9,066 nucleotides of DNA from PWPR01 sp964497955 (GTDB lineage Bacteria > Bacillota > UBA994 > PWPR01), in assembly GCA_964497955.1 (NCBI GenBank), contig CAZCFQ010000083.1, positions 1 to 9,066 on the forward strand. The letters are read 5' to 3'. The position numbers and the translations under genes were made by a program. Positions 1-6,430 of the stretch are shown here, piece after piece. The number at the start of each line of letters is the position of its first letter. Within the stretch, counting starts at the first letter, position 1. The notes under the pieces were generated by a model. That model saw only the letters and a program-made list of their open reading frames with translations. It had not been told where the DNA came from and made no database searches.

Positions 1-2
1 AT

Positions 3-1529
3 GTATATATATTTGCTATTGTAGGAGTAGCATTAGGTTTTATTGTCGGTTTTTTAGTAAGAAAATACATTGCAGAAGCTAGAATAGCTACTGCAGAAAA
101 TGCAGCTAATAGAATTTTAGAAGAAGCTAACAGAGAGGCTGAATCAAGACTTAGAGAAGCTTTGGTAAATGCTAAAGAAGAAATTCATATTCTAAGAGAA
201 GATTTTGACCAAGAAACAAAAGAACGCAGATCTGAGATTAAAAAGATGGAGGACAGACTCTTAAAAAAGGAAGAACTCCTAGACACAAAAACAATTAATC
301 TTGAGAAAAAAGAAGAAATGCTCAATAAAAAGAATGAAAAAGTAAAACAAAAATTAGAAGAAGCAGAAAATTATGCTAGTAAACAACAAGAAGAGTTAGA
401 ACGCATAGCAAGAATGACTAATGATGAAGCAAGAGAAATTCTTTTTGAGAAAGTAAAAAAAGACATTAGAGAAGAATCTGCAATTTTCATTAGAGAAGCT
501 GAAGCAAAAGCAAAAGACGAAGCTGATAAAAAAGCACGAGAAATAATTACGACTGCTATTCAAAGATGTGCTGCTGATCATGTAGCCGAAACGACAGTTT
601 CAGTAGTAGAGCTACCTAATGATGAAATGAAAGGCAGAATTATTGGAAGAGAAGGAAGAAATATTAGAGCATTTGAGACAATTACTGGAGTAGATTTGAT
701 TATTGATGATACCCCAGAAGCAGTTGTTTTGTCATCATTTGATCCAGTTAAAAGAGAAATTGCAAGATTATCTCTTGAAAGATTAGTAGCTGATGGTAGA
801 ATTCATCCAGCAAGAATCGAAGAGATGATTGAGAGAGCTAAAAAAGATGTAAACAACATAATACGTGAGGAAGGTGAACAAGCTGCTTTTGAAGCAGGAA
901 TTCACAACCTTCACCCAGAATTGATCAAGTTATTAGGAAGATTGAAGTATAGAACTTCTTATGGGCAAAATATGTTAAGTCATTCATTAGAAGTAGCTCA
1001 CTTAAGTGGTTTAATGGCTGCAGAATTAAATATGAATATCAAATTAGCAAAACGAGCAGGCTTATTACATGATATAGGTAAAGCTTTAGATCATGAAGTA
1101 GAAGGAACACATTCTTCTATAGGTGCAGATATATTAAAGAAATATAATGAACCAAAAGAAGTAATTCATGCTGCTGCATCGCATCATGGTGATATTCAAA
1201 TGATTTACCTTGAGGATGTATTAGTTCAGTCTGCAGACGCAATATCTGCTGCTAGGCCAGGAGCTAGAAGAGAATCCCTTGAAAGTTATATCAAACGCTT
1301 AGAAAAGCTGGAAGAAATCGCTACAGCAATTGAAGGTGTAGATAGAAGCTTTGCTATCCAAGCAGGTAGAGAAATCAGAATAATGGTTAAACCTGATATT
1401 ATTAATGATAACGAATCTGCTTTAATAGCTAGAGAAGTTTCTAAGAAAATAGAAGAAGGACTTGACTATCCAGGACATATTAAAGTAACTGTAATTCGTG
1501 AAACACGTGCAGTTGAATATGCAAAATAG
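3..1529 (+). CDS. rny: Ribonuclease Y (5'-partial)
   Basis: RNase Y is the membrane-anchored endoribonuclease that initiates mRNA decay in many Firmicutes. The reading frame is open from base 3, so the gene starts upstream of the window; 508 residues are visible against about 520 in the family. In visible-fragment numbering, residues 3-19 are the hydrophobic N-terminal anchor, followed by a basic RK. Residues about 25-190 are a highly charged coiled coil rich in Glu, Lys and Arg. The KH RNA-binding domain carries GRIIGREGRN at 211-220. The HD phosphohydrolase domain has His327 (SHSLEVAH), the HD pair His356-Asp357 (LLHDIGKA) and HHGD at 394-397. The C-terminus ends in VIRETRAVEYAK, as I recall for Bacillus subtilis Rny. 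A TTG at 162 lies inside the coiled coil and is not the start. The gene ends in its own terminator; the ymdB or spoVS genes that often follow rny are absent. Confidence 0.97.
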   Translation, partial: VYIFAIVGVALGFIVGFLVRKYIAEARIATAENAANRILEEANREAESRLREALVNAKEEIHILREDFDQETKERRSEIKKMEDRLLKKEELLDTKTINLEKKEEMLNKKNEKVKQKLEEAENYASKQQEELERIARMTNDEAREILFEKVKKDIREESAIFIREAEAKAKDEADKKAREIITTAIQRCAADHVAETTVSVVELPNDEMKGRIIGREGRNIRAFETITGVDLIIDDTPEAVVLSSFDPVKREIARLSLERLVADGRIHPARIEEMIERAKKDVNNIIREEGEQAAFEAGIHNLHPELIKLLGRLKYRTSYGQNMLSHSLEVAHLSGLMAAELNMNIKLAKRAGLLHDIGKALDHEVEGTHSSIGADILKKYNEPKEVIHAAASHHGDIQMIYLEDVLVQSADAISAARPGARRESLESYIKRLEKLEEIATAIEGVDRSFAIQAGREIRIMVKPDIINDNESALIAREVSKKIEEGLDYPGHIKVTVIRETRAVEYAK

Positions 1530-1547
1530 TAAATAAAAAAAGAAAAC

Positions 1548-1584
1548 AACAACCCATTATCAAATGATTTTGGGTTGTTTTTAT
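1548..1584 (+). terminator. Intrinsic terminator of rny
   Basis: A 9-bp stem (AACAACCCA at 1548-1556 with TGGGTTGTT at 1571-1579) encloses a small inner hairpin (ATCA/TGAT). The descending arm runs into a T-rich tract at 1577-1587. It lies 18 bases after the rny stop codon, so it most likely ends the rny transcript. Confidence 0.85.
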
Positions 1585-1632
1585 TTTAAATAGTAGATTT
1601 TAATTGATTTATATTTTGATTCTAATTCTAAT

Positions 1633-1657
1633 AAAAAAAGAACTCTTAAAGAGTTCC
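1633..1657 (-). terminator. Intrinsic terminator of the tRNA operon
   Basis: Read on the minus strand, GGAACTC, a short TTTAA loop, then GAGTTC run into seven T residues. It begins four bases after the encoded CCA of tRNA-Leu, the last gene of the tRNA operon. It stands tail to tail with the rny terminator, so the two units converge but are both closed. Confidence 0.88.
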
Positions 1658-1660
1658 TTT

Positions 1661-1745
1661 TGGTGCGAGTGAAGGGACTTGAACCCCCACGTCCGAAGAC
1701 ACTAGATCCTAAGTCTAGCGCGTCTGCCAATTCCGCCACACTCGC
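1661..1745 (-). tRNA. tRNA-Leu (anticodon UAG, reads CUA/CUN)
   Basis: The minus strand folds into a class II tRNA. The acceptor stem is GCGAGTG/CACTCGC with discriminator A and an encoded CCA. The anticodon stem CTAGA/TCTAG holds loop CTTAGGA, giving anticodon TAG. The long variable arm (TGTCTTCGGACG) and the T-arm motif GGTTCAAGTCC confirm a leucine tRNA. It is the last gene of the seven-tRNA operon, next to the terminator. Confidence 0.96.
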
Positions 1746-1757
1746 ATATAAAATTAT

Positions 1758-1835
1758 TGGCTGGGGCTGCTGGATTTGAACCAGCGCATCCCGGAGTCAA
1801 AGTCCGGTGCCTTAACCAGACTTGGCCAAGCCCCA
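1758..1835 (-). tRNA. tRNA-Gln (anticodon UUG)
   Basis: The minus strand gives acceptor stem TGGGGCT/AGCCCCA with discriminator G and encoded CCA. The U1-A72 pair with G73 is typical of glutamine tRNAs. The anticodon stem CCGGA/TCCGG holds loop CTTTGAC, anticodon TTG. The T-arm contains GGTTCAAATCC. It lies 12 bases upstream of tRNA-Leu in the transcript. Confidence 0.96.
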
Positions 1836-1847
1836 ACTACAAAAAAT

Positions 1848-1932
1848 TGGTGGAGAGAGCTGGATTCGAACCAGCGAAGGCTGTGCCAACGGATTTACAG
1901 TCCGCCCCCTTTAGCCACTCGGGCATCTCTCC
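1848..1932 (-). tRNA. tRNA-Tyr (anticodon GUA)
   Basis: The minus strand gives acceptor stem GGAGAGA/TCTCTCC, discriminator A and encoded CCA. The anticodon stem GCGGA/TCCGT holds loop CTGTAAA, anticodon GTA. A long variable arm (around TGGCACAGCCTTCG) marks it as class II, as expected for bacterial tRNA-Tyr. The T-arm contains GGTTCGAATCC. Confidence 0.96.
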
Positions 1933-1942
1933 TAAAAAATAT

Positions 1943-2018
1943 TGGAGCCAGTGATGGGACTCGAACCCGCAACCTGCCGATTACAAGTCGGCTGCTCTTC
2001 CAATTGAGCTACACTGGC
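1943..2018 (-). tRNA. tRNA-Thr (anticodon UGU)
   Basis: The minus strand gives acceptor stem GCCAGTG/CACTGGC, discriminator T and encoded CCA. The anticodon stem GCCGA/TCGGC holds loop CTTGTAA, anticodon TGT. The D-arm is TAGCTCAATTGGAAGAGC and the T-arm contains GGTTCGAGTCC. The folded length is 76 bases including CCA. Confidence 0.96.
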
Positions 2019-2043
2019 TTAAAAACTTCATTAAATTGTATTG

Positions 2044-2118
2044 TGGTGGGCCCACCTGGATTCGAACCAGGAACCGTTCGGTTATGAGCCGAATGCTCTA
2101 CCCTTGAGCTACAGGCCC
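2044..2118 (-). tRNA. tRNA with anticodon CAU (elongator Met or Ile2)
   Basis: The minus strand gives acceptor stem GGGCCTG/TGGGCCC, discriminator A and encoded CCA. The anticodon stem TTCGG/CCGAA holds loop CTCATAA, anticodon CAT. It is not the initiator: position 1 pairs normally with 72, and the anticodon stem lacks the three consecutive G-C pairs. Whether it is elongator tRNA-Met or the lysidine-modified tRNA-Ile2 that reads AUA is open. The acceptor has C4-G69 and C5-G68 pairs, which TilS is known to recognise in E. coli tRNA-Ile2. The D-loop is short (AAGGGTA). Confidence 0.93.
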
Positions 2119-2121
2119 TAA

Positions 2122-2196
2122 TGGTGACCCCAGCGGGATTCGAACCCGCGTCTTCAGCGTGAAAGGCTGATGTGTTAACCACTTCACTATGGGGCC
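2122..2196 (-). tRNA. tRNA-Glu (anticodon UUC)
   Basis: The minus strand gives acceptor stem GGCCCCA/TGGGGTC (one G-T pair), discriminator A and encoded CCA. The anticodon stem TCAGC/GCTGA holds loop CTTTCAC, anticodon TTC. The T-arm contains GGTTCGAATCC. Only three bases separate it from the CAU tRNA, so the two must be cut from one precursor. Confidence 0.96.
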
Positions 2197-2202
2197 TTAA
2201 AT

Positions 2203-2279
2203 TGGTCGGGGCACCAGGATTTGAACCTGGGACCTCCTGCTCCCAAGGCAGGCGCGCTGCCAAACTGCGCTATACCCCG
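2203..2279 (-). tRNA. tRNA-Pro (anticodon UGG)
   Basis: The minus strand gives acceptor stem CGGGGTA/TGCCCCG, discriminator A and encoded CCA. The anticodon stem CCTGC/GCAGG holds loop CTTGGGA, anticodon TGG. The C1-G72 pair is typical of bacterial proline tRNAs. It is the first gene of the operon; its 5' end lies 15 bases downstream of the -10 box, so the leader to be removed by RNase P is very short. Confidence 0.96.
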
Positions 2280-2294
2280 TGACCGGCGTTGTTT

Positions 2295-2345
2295 ATTATA
2301 CAACATGTTTATAGTCAGGTCAACACTTAATTATAAAAATAATTA
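2295..2345 (-). promoter_or_regulatory. Promoter of the tRNA operon with AT-rich UP element
   Basis: On the minus strand a -35 box TTGACC (2318-2323) and a perfect -10 box TATAAT (2295-2300) are separated by 17 bases. Just upstream of the -35 box, 2324-2345 is almost pure A/T and contains a 7-bp palindrome (TAATTAT/ATAATTA). This resembles an UP element, as expected for a strong stable-RNA promoter. Transcription should start near 2288. The UP-element reading is inference. Confidence 0.88.
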
Positions 2346-2381
2346 TTACCATTTTTGTCGCTGAAGAGACCTACTGCTTTT

Positions 2382-2410
2382 TTGACTACAAGAGGTATTA
2401 TACATAAAAT
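2382..2410 (+). promoter_or_regulatory. Possible distal promoter for the 266-residue protein gene
   Basis: TTGACT (2382-2387) and TAAAAT (2405-2410) are 17 bases apart, a good match to the housekeeping consensus. A start near 2417 would give a leader of about 78 bases before the ATG at 2495. No riboswitch fold is apparent in that leader. It would work in tandem with the proximal promoter. Confidence 0.45.
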
Positions 2411-2449
2411 ACGGACTAATTTCAATACTAAATTTTAGATAAATATATT

Positions 2450-2477
2450 TTGAAACTAAAAAAAATGAATGTATAAT
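2450..2477 (+). promoter_or_regulatory. Proximal promoter for the 2495 operon
   Basis: TTGAAA (2450-2455) and a perfect TATAAT (2472-2477) are spaced by 16 bases. The predicted start is about 2484, the first base of the GAGGTG ribosome binding site (2484-2489). The transcript would then have a leader of only about 11 bases. Confidence 0.6.
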
Positions 2478-2494
2478 GAATATGAGGTGAAAAA

Positions 2495-3295
2495 ATGAAT
2501 AATAAAATTTTACAAGTTACTTTAAATGTCGAGGAATCAAGAAGGTTAATCTCTAAAGGATTGACAAATACACCACTATTTCAAAAAGCACTTAGCAATC
2601 ACAAAGTAATTGTAGCCAACGGAACAACTAACGCTTTCATTTATGAAGAGATTACACAAGAAAAAATAGAAGATAAGAGTACGTTTACTGCCGGAATTGT
2701 TACTGATGGTGTGGCGTGTATTACTGATGGGAGTTTAAGAAAGTCACCTCTTGTTATGATTAAAGGAGAAAAAAGTGATAAAAACTGGTTAGAGACAGTT
2801 AAAACATTTTCAAAAGATGATATATTTGTTAAAGGAGCAAATGGCTTTGACTTATATGGAAGAGCTGGTATTATGGTCGCAGGAGAGGGCGGAGGTACTA
2901 TTGGTAAATCTTATGGTTATATTATATCTGCAGGTGCTACACTTATAATTCCAGTAGGACTTGAAAAGTTAGTACCATCACTTGAATTTGTTAATGAGTT
3001 TACTGGTATTGATAAAATTGATTATAGTATTGGCAAGAAAAGTGGAGTTTTTGTTATTTCAGATGCAAATATATTCACAGAAGTAGAGGCATTTAAAGCA
3101 CTATTTAATGTAGAAGTAAATGCTATTGCAGCTGGAGGGATCAATGAATCTCAAGGGTCTATAACTTTTATCATTAGAGGTAGTGAAGAAGAAGTATTAA
3201 AATGTTTAGAATTTGTCAAAAAATTGAAAAAAGAAAAACCTATTGTAGGTTATAAAGCTTTATGTGAAGATTGTAATAATCCTTGTGAGAAATAA
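2495..3295 (+). CDS. Uncharacterised 266-residue protein with C-terminal cysteine cluster
   Basis: I do not recognise this family and assign no function. The ATG follows GAGGTG by 5 bases, which supports the start. No signal peptide or membrane segment is visible, so it is probably cytoplasmic. Glycine-rich motifs resemble nucleotide- or ligand-binding loops: NGTTNA (42-47), GIVTDGVAC (67-75), VKGANGFD (112-119), EGGGTIG (131-137) and AAGGINESQGS (212-222). IIPVGLEKLVPSL (151-163) follows a strand-like stretch. Residues about 205-245 look like a beta-alpha-beta unit. The tail has three cysteines (C257, C260, C264) in CxxCxxxC spacing, a possible metal or iron-sulfur site. The NGTT region vaguely recalls alpha/beta folds of the CoA-transferase/ribose-5-phosphate isomerase type, but that is a guess. 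It is the first gene after the promoters and lies 30 bases before the GH2-like gene, so the two are probably co-transcribed. Confidence 0.88.
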   Translation: MNNKILQVTLNVEESRRLISKGLTNTPLFQKALSNHKVIVANGTTNAFIYEEITQEKIEDKSTFTAGIVTDGVACITDGSLRKSPLVMIKGEKSDKNWLETVKTFSKDDIFVKGANGFDLYGRAGIMVAGEGGGTIGKSYGYIISAGATLIIPVGLEKLVPSLEFVNEFTGIDKIDYSIGKKSGVFVISDANIFTEVEAFKALFNVEVNAIAAGGINESQGSITFIIRGSEEEVLKCLEFVKKLKKEKPIVGYKALCEDCNNPCEK

Positions 3296-3325
3296 CTGTA
3301 GTAAGTATAAAAGAGAGGTTTTTAT

Positions 3326-5425
3326 ATGAAAGGTTCTAAAATAAAACTAAATAATACCTGGAAAGCATGGCCAAGTAAAAAAGCCCCTCTTTCTGATCTT
3401 TACTATAAAAACAAAGATAGTGCTAACTATTGGTACGATGTAAAACTTCCTCATAACTGGGATTTAGATAGTAGATTTAATAACGATGAGTACACTGTTT
3501 ACTATTTTAATACCTTTTATATTGAAAATGATGAGCCTAGTAAATACATATTAAGTTTAGAAAATATTTTTAATCAATTTACTCTTTATGTTAATGGAGA
3601 GAGAGTTACAAAGGAAAAAACATACTTTCTTAAATCTAATGTAAATATTACAGAGTACGTTACAAAAGGAGATAATTTTTTATATCTTAAGGTCTGTTGG
3701 CCAATAAATAATAATTTAGACCCATTATTAGGAATCTATAATAATTTTGAGTATGGAAACAAAACTCAAATATATGGAGGGATATGTGGAGATATCAGTT
3801 TGAATTGTTATGACAGCTGTTATATAAATTCAATTAATATAGACTATGAGATATATAGGAGTAATTTTAGCGATGTTAATGTAAGATTCAACTCTATAAG
3901 TGATTACTCTTTTGATGGTATTTTAGATTGGACTTTAACTCCTTATAATTTTGATGGTAAAGAATTTAAGGGAAGTGAGATTACAAGTATCAAAAAAGGT
4001 AACTCCTACACTCAGTTTAGCTTTAGAACAGGGAGAGTAAAATTATGGTGGCCATGGGAACAAGGTTATCCTCATTTATATACATTAAAAATTACACTAA
4101 CGGGAGAAGATCTAGGAGTTGTATGTTATGAAGATATAATAGGCTTTAGAACTGTAAATGCCCATAATAATAAAATAGTCATTAATAATCACAGATTGTT
4201 TTTAAGAGGCATTCATTACTTGCCAAACTCATACTATATGTCTGAAGTAACTAGAGAAAAATTAGAAGAAGATATTCAGCTTATTTTAGATGCTGGTTTT
4301 AATTGTATAAGATTGTTTCATCATGTGGCTAATGAAGATTTTTATAATATTTGCAATGAAAATGGGTTGTTAGTATGGCAAGACATTCCATATAACTTCT
4401 CAAAACATAATAAAAGTGATAAAGAGATTTTAAGAAAAATAGTCAAGTTACAAAAGAAACTACATAAAAACCCATCTATCATAGTTTTAGGGTCTCCAAG
4501 TTATTTTGACTCACACTTTTTTAATAATGATAAAATGAGTAACAGAAGAAGACTTCTTAGTAAAGTTGCTAGAACTTTAAAAAAGTTAGAAAAAAATAAA
4601 CTTATTTTAAGAAGTAAGGGTTATTTGTCTCTAGTAAGAGTTATGGATTGGCGTTTTCAAATATCAAACAGATTTCAAGAGTTCAAAGCTGCCATAAATA
4701 GGATAGGTAAAACTGATAGAAATACAAATATTATAACTTCATATGGTTTTCCAGCTTATCCAGAAATAGCTACTATGATTAAAATGAGTATAAATTTAGA
4801 TGAAGAAGCTCAAAGCACTTGGACAGGAACATTAGATATTGATAAAAGAAATATTAAATCAATAGACAATCAATTGCCCAGAAGAAACTATGATCGAGCA
4901 TCATCATATTACATGGCAACACAAAATTTTCAATATAGATTAATCAAATTTTATGGCGAATTATGGCGTAGATATAAGTTCAGATCATATAATGGATGTT
5001 TCTTGTACTTTTTTAATGATCCAGATTTAGTAATATCAGAAAGTTTAATTGATTACTACAATAGACCAAAGCAAGCTTACTATGCAGCAAAAAACACAAT
5101 GCAACCTGTTAGCGTTATAATGGATTGGCCTTCTGAATACTATACTGATGGAGATGTGGTAAAATTAGATATTTATGTAATAAATGATACAAGAAATGAG
5201 TTTCCATCAACAGTTTTAAGATGGAACATAACAGATTTGTCAGGATATAGTATTTTATCGGATAGAAAAGTTGTCGATTTATTTGAAGATGAAATCTCTA
5301 TTGGTGCCACTTTAGAATGGGATATCAAAAATGATATTGAAACTGGAGAATACCTTATTAATATAGAATTAACTTTACCCACAAAAGAAAAGATAACAAA
5401 TAGTTATAAAATAAAGATAAAGTAA
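3326..5425 (+). CDS. Glycoside hydrolase family 2-like (beta-mannosidase-like) protein, probable pseudoenzyme
   Basis: The architecture is that of GH2: a jelly-roll sugar-binding domain (about 1-165, with LPHNWD and YGGICGDISL), an Ig-like domain (about 166-275, with LWWPWEQGYPHLYTL and GFRTV), a TIM barrel (about 276-590) and a C-terminal beta domain (about 592-699). The barrel opens with INNHRLFLRGIHYLP, then AGFNCIRLFHH and NGLLVWQDIPY. Near its end come NDPDLVISESLIDYYNRPKQAYYAAK, the counterpart of the mannosidase GALYWQLND...DYY.RWK region. Both catalytic positions look lost. After NPSIIVLG (382-389), where GH2 enzymes have an NE pair, this protein has SPSYF. The nucleophile motif SEFG or SEYG is TSYG (471-474), with Ser472 in place of Glu. 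No signal peptide is present, so it is cytoplasmic. GAGAGG (3313-3318) lies 7 bases before the ATG. Hydrolase activity is doubtful; carbohydrate binding or a structural role is possible. Confidence 0.85.
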   Translation: MKGSKIKLNNTWKAWPSKKAPLSDLYYKNKDSANYWYDVKLPHNWDLDSRFNNDEYTVYYFNTFYIENDEPSKYILSLENIFNQFTLYVNGERVTKEKTYFLKSNVNITEYVTKGDNFLYLKVCWPINNNLDPLLGIYNNFEYGNKTQIYGGICGDISLNCYDSCYINSINIDYEIYRSNFSDVNVRFNSISDYSFDGILDWTLTPYNFDGKEFKGSEITSIKKGNSYTQFSFRTGRVKLWWPWEQGYPHLYTLKITLTGEDLGVVCYEDIIGFRTVNAHNNKIVINNHRLFLRGIHYLPNSYYMSEVTREKLEEDIQLILDAGFNCIRLFHHVANEDFYNICNENGLLVWQDIPYNFSKHNKSDKEILRKIVKLQKKLHKNPSIIVLGSPSYFDSHFFNNDKMSNRRRLLSKVARTLKKLEKNKLILRSKGYLSLVRVMDWRFQISNRFQEFKAAINRIGKTDRNTNIITSYGFPAYPEIATMIKMSINLDEEAQSTWTGTLDIDKRNIKSIDNQLPRRNYDRASSYYMATQNFQYRLIKFYGELWRRYKFRSYNGCFLYFFNDPDLVISESLIDYYNRPKQAYYAAKNTMQPVSVIMDWPSEYYTDGDVVKLDIYVINDTRNEFPSTVLRWNITDLSGYSILSDRKVVDLFEDEISIGATLEWDIKNDIETGEYLINIELTLPTKEKITNSYKIKIK

Positions 5426-5461
5426 TATATGATGCAGGAAATTGTAATTTATAGTAGAATA

Positions 5462-5467
5462 TATAAT
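5462..5467 (+). promoter_or_regulatory. Possible -10 box upstream of the DUF4438 gene
   Basis: A perfect TATAAT lies 25 bases before the ATG at 5493. The only -35-like hexamer, TTGTAA (5442-5447), is just 14 bases away, which is too short for a standard promoter. The region is AT-rich throughout, so chance is likely. The 67-base gap from the GH2-like gene shows no clear terminator hairpin, so read-through is the simpler reading. Confidence 0.25.
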
Positions 5468-5492
5468 AGTTAATACTTAAGGAGGTATAGTT

Positions 5493-6362
5493 ATGGTTAA
5501 ATATAACAAAGATAAGTTAGTGATGGTTTCTGTTCAAGGTGAAGTTACTCATCCTAGGCAGCGAAGAAGTCCTTACAGAATCGATACTAGAACCGGCGTA
5601 CCAAGAGTTTTACCTGGCACAGGTGGAATTACCTATAATAAAAAAATAGGTGATGTGTGTACTGGTTTTCAAGCTGACCACGTTGAACCAGGTGTTACAT
5701 TAAAGCTAAAGGATGAAAATGAAAATGGTGGCTTAAATGTATTAGCCTGTGTAGGAAATACAGCTAAAGTTGTATCTGGTGATGCTAAAGGAGAAACAGG
5801 ATATGTAACTGGTAAACATGGTGGAGCAGAACACGTAATGGTTTATTTCCCAGAAGAAACCTTAGAAAAAATGATTATAGGTGACAAAGTTTTAATTAAG
5901 AGCTTTGGAACTGGTCTTGAAATAGATGGATTTGAAGATGTTTTAGTAATGAATACTGATCCAGAATTATTTGAGAAAATGAATATTAAGGTTAATGAAG
6001 ACGGTGTTTTAGAGGTGCCAGTTGCTACTGAGGTTCCAGCTTACTTGATGGGTTCAGGAATTGGATCATCCAATGCATACCGTGGTGATTATGACATTAT
6101 GACAGCTGATCCAAAAGCATACAAAGAGTTTGGGTTAGACAAATTACGTTTTGGAGACATTGTTTTACTAAATGATTGTGATACAACAACAGGAAGAGGT
6201 TATTTAGAAGGTGCTGTTACTATAGGAGTTGTTATACATAGTGATTGTATCTTAGCTGGACATGGTCCTGGTATTACCACTTTAATGACATCTAAAAAAC
6301 CTTTAATCAAAGGTGTTAAAGACCCTAATGCAAATATTGCCAATTATTTAGAAGTTAAGTAG
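5493..6362 (+). CDS. DUF4438 family protein
   Basis: The 289-residue protein matches what I remember of the DUF4438 family (Thermotoga TM_1086-like), which has a structural representative but no established function. Conserved-looking blocks are PGTGGITYN (41-49), DHVEPGV (62-68), GNTAKVVSGDAKGETG (88-103) with TGKHGG (106-111), GIGSSNAYRGDYD (189-201), RFGDIVLLNDCD (219-230) and HSDCILAGHGPGI (249-261). The many invariant-type Gly, Asp and His residues suggest an enzyme active site, but that is inference. It has no signal peptide or membrane segment. The start is well supported by AAGGAGG (5479-5485) 7 bases before ATG, the strongest ribosome binding site in the window. The gene sits between the GH2-like gene and iadA and is followed by a hairpin. 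Confidence 0.87.
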   Translation: MVKYNKDKLVMVSVQGEVTHPRQRRSPYRIDTRTGVPRVLPGTGGITYNKKIGDVCTGFQADHVEPGVTLKLKDENENGGLNVLACVGNTAKVVSGDAKGETGYVTGKHGGAEHVMVYFPEETLEKMIIGDKVLIKSFGTGLEIDGFEDVLVMNTDPELFEKMNIKVNEDGVLEVPVATEVPAYLMGSGIGSSNAYRGDYDIMTADPKAYKEFGLDKLRFGDIVLLNDCDTTTGRGYLEGAVTIGVVIHSDCILAGHGPGITTLMTSKKPLIKGVKDPNANIANYLEVK

Positions 6363-6370
6363 ATTAATGT

Positions 6371-6398
6371 AAGAGGTTGACAAATGTCAACCTCTTTT
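6371..6398 (+). terminator. Hairpin terminator or attenuator between the DUF4438 gene and iadA
   Basis: A perfect 11-bp stem (6371-6381 with 6386-6396, core GAGGTTGAC/GTCAACCTC) has a 4-base loop and ends in TTTT followed by AG. The stem is strong but the T tract is short, so termination may be partial. No convincing new promoter lies in the 32 bases between it and the iadA ATG, so iadA expression probably depends on read-through, or the hairpin protects a processed 3' end. Confidence 0.75.
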
Positions 6399-6430
6399 AG
6401 AATAAAAAAAGAATTATTGGAGAGATAATT

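Noticed and set aside
1..3. ATG at the first base as a start codon
   Set aside because: Its frame stops after seven codons (TAG at 22-24). It is out of frame with rny.
162..164. TTG as the rny start codon
   Set aside because: The frame is open upstream to base 3 and encodes the expected membrane anchor and start of the coiled coil, so the true start is before the window.
396..581. Minus-strand ORF of 61 codons inside rny
   Set aside because: It is the complement of the Lys/Glu-rich coiled coil, which yields a Phe/Ser-rich low-complexity peptide, and it has no independent support.
1757..2087. Plus-strand ORFs across the tRNA cluster (65 and 103 codons)
   Set aside because: They are antisense readings of the tRNA genes. 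Peptides such as AGFEPA, LDSNQRRLC and GTRTRNLP are well-known spurious predictions from tRNA complement strands.
2009..2263. Minus-strand ORF of 84 codons over the Thr, CAU, Glu and Pro tRNAs
   Set aside because: It overlaps four structurally clear tRNAs. Its repeated VPGSNPG-type peptide comes from the conserved T-arm GGTTCGAATCC.
2345..2450. Possible riboswitch or T-box leader upstream of the 2495 gene
   Set aside because: No long paired elements, T-box motif or terminator/antiterminator pair could be found in this short AT-rich stretch.
4440..4560. Frameshift hiding a normal GH2 acid/base motif
   Set aside because: The frame stays open and family-like on both sides, and the other frames in this stretch do not encode a GNE-type motif, so the substitution appears genuine.
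5173..5382. Minus-strand ORF of 69 codons inside the GH2-like gene
   Set aside because: It lies wholly inside a well-supported gene on the other strand and has no recognisable domain.
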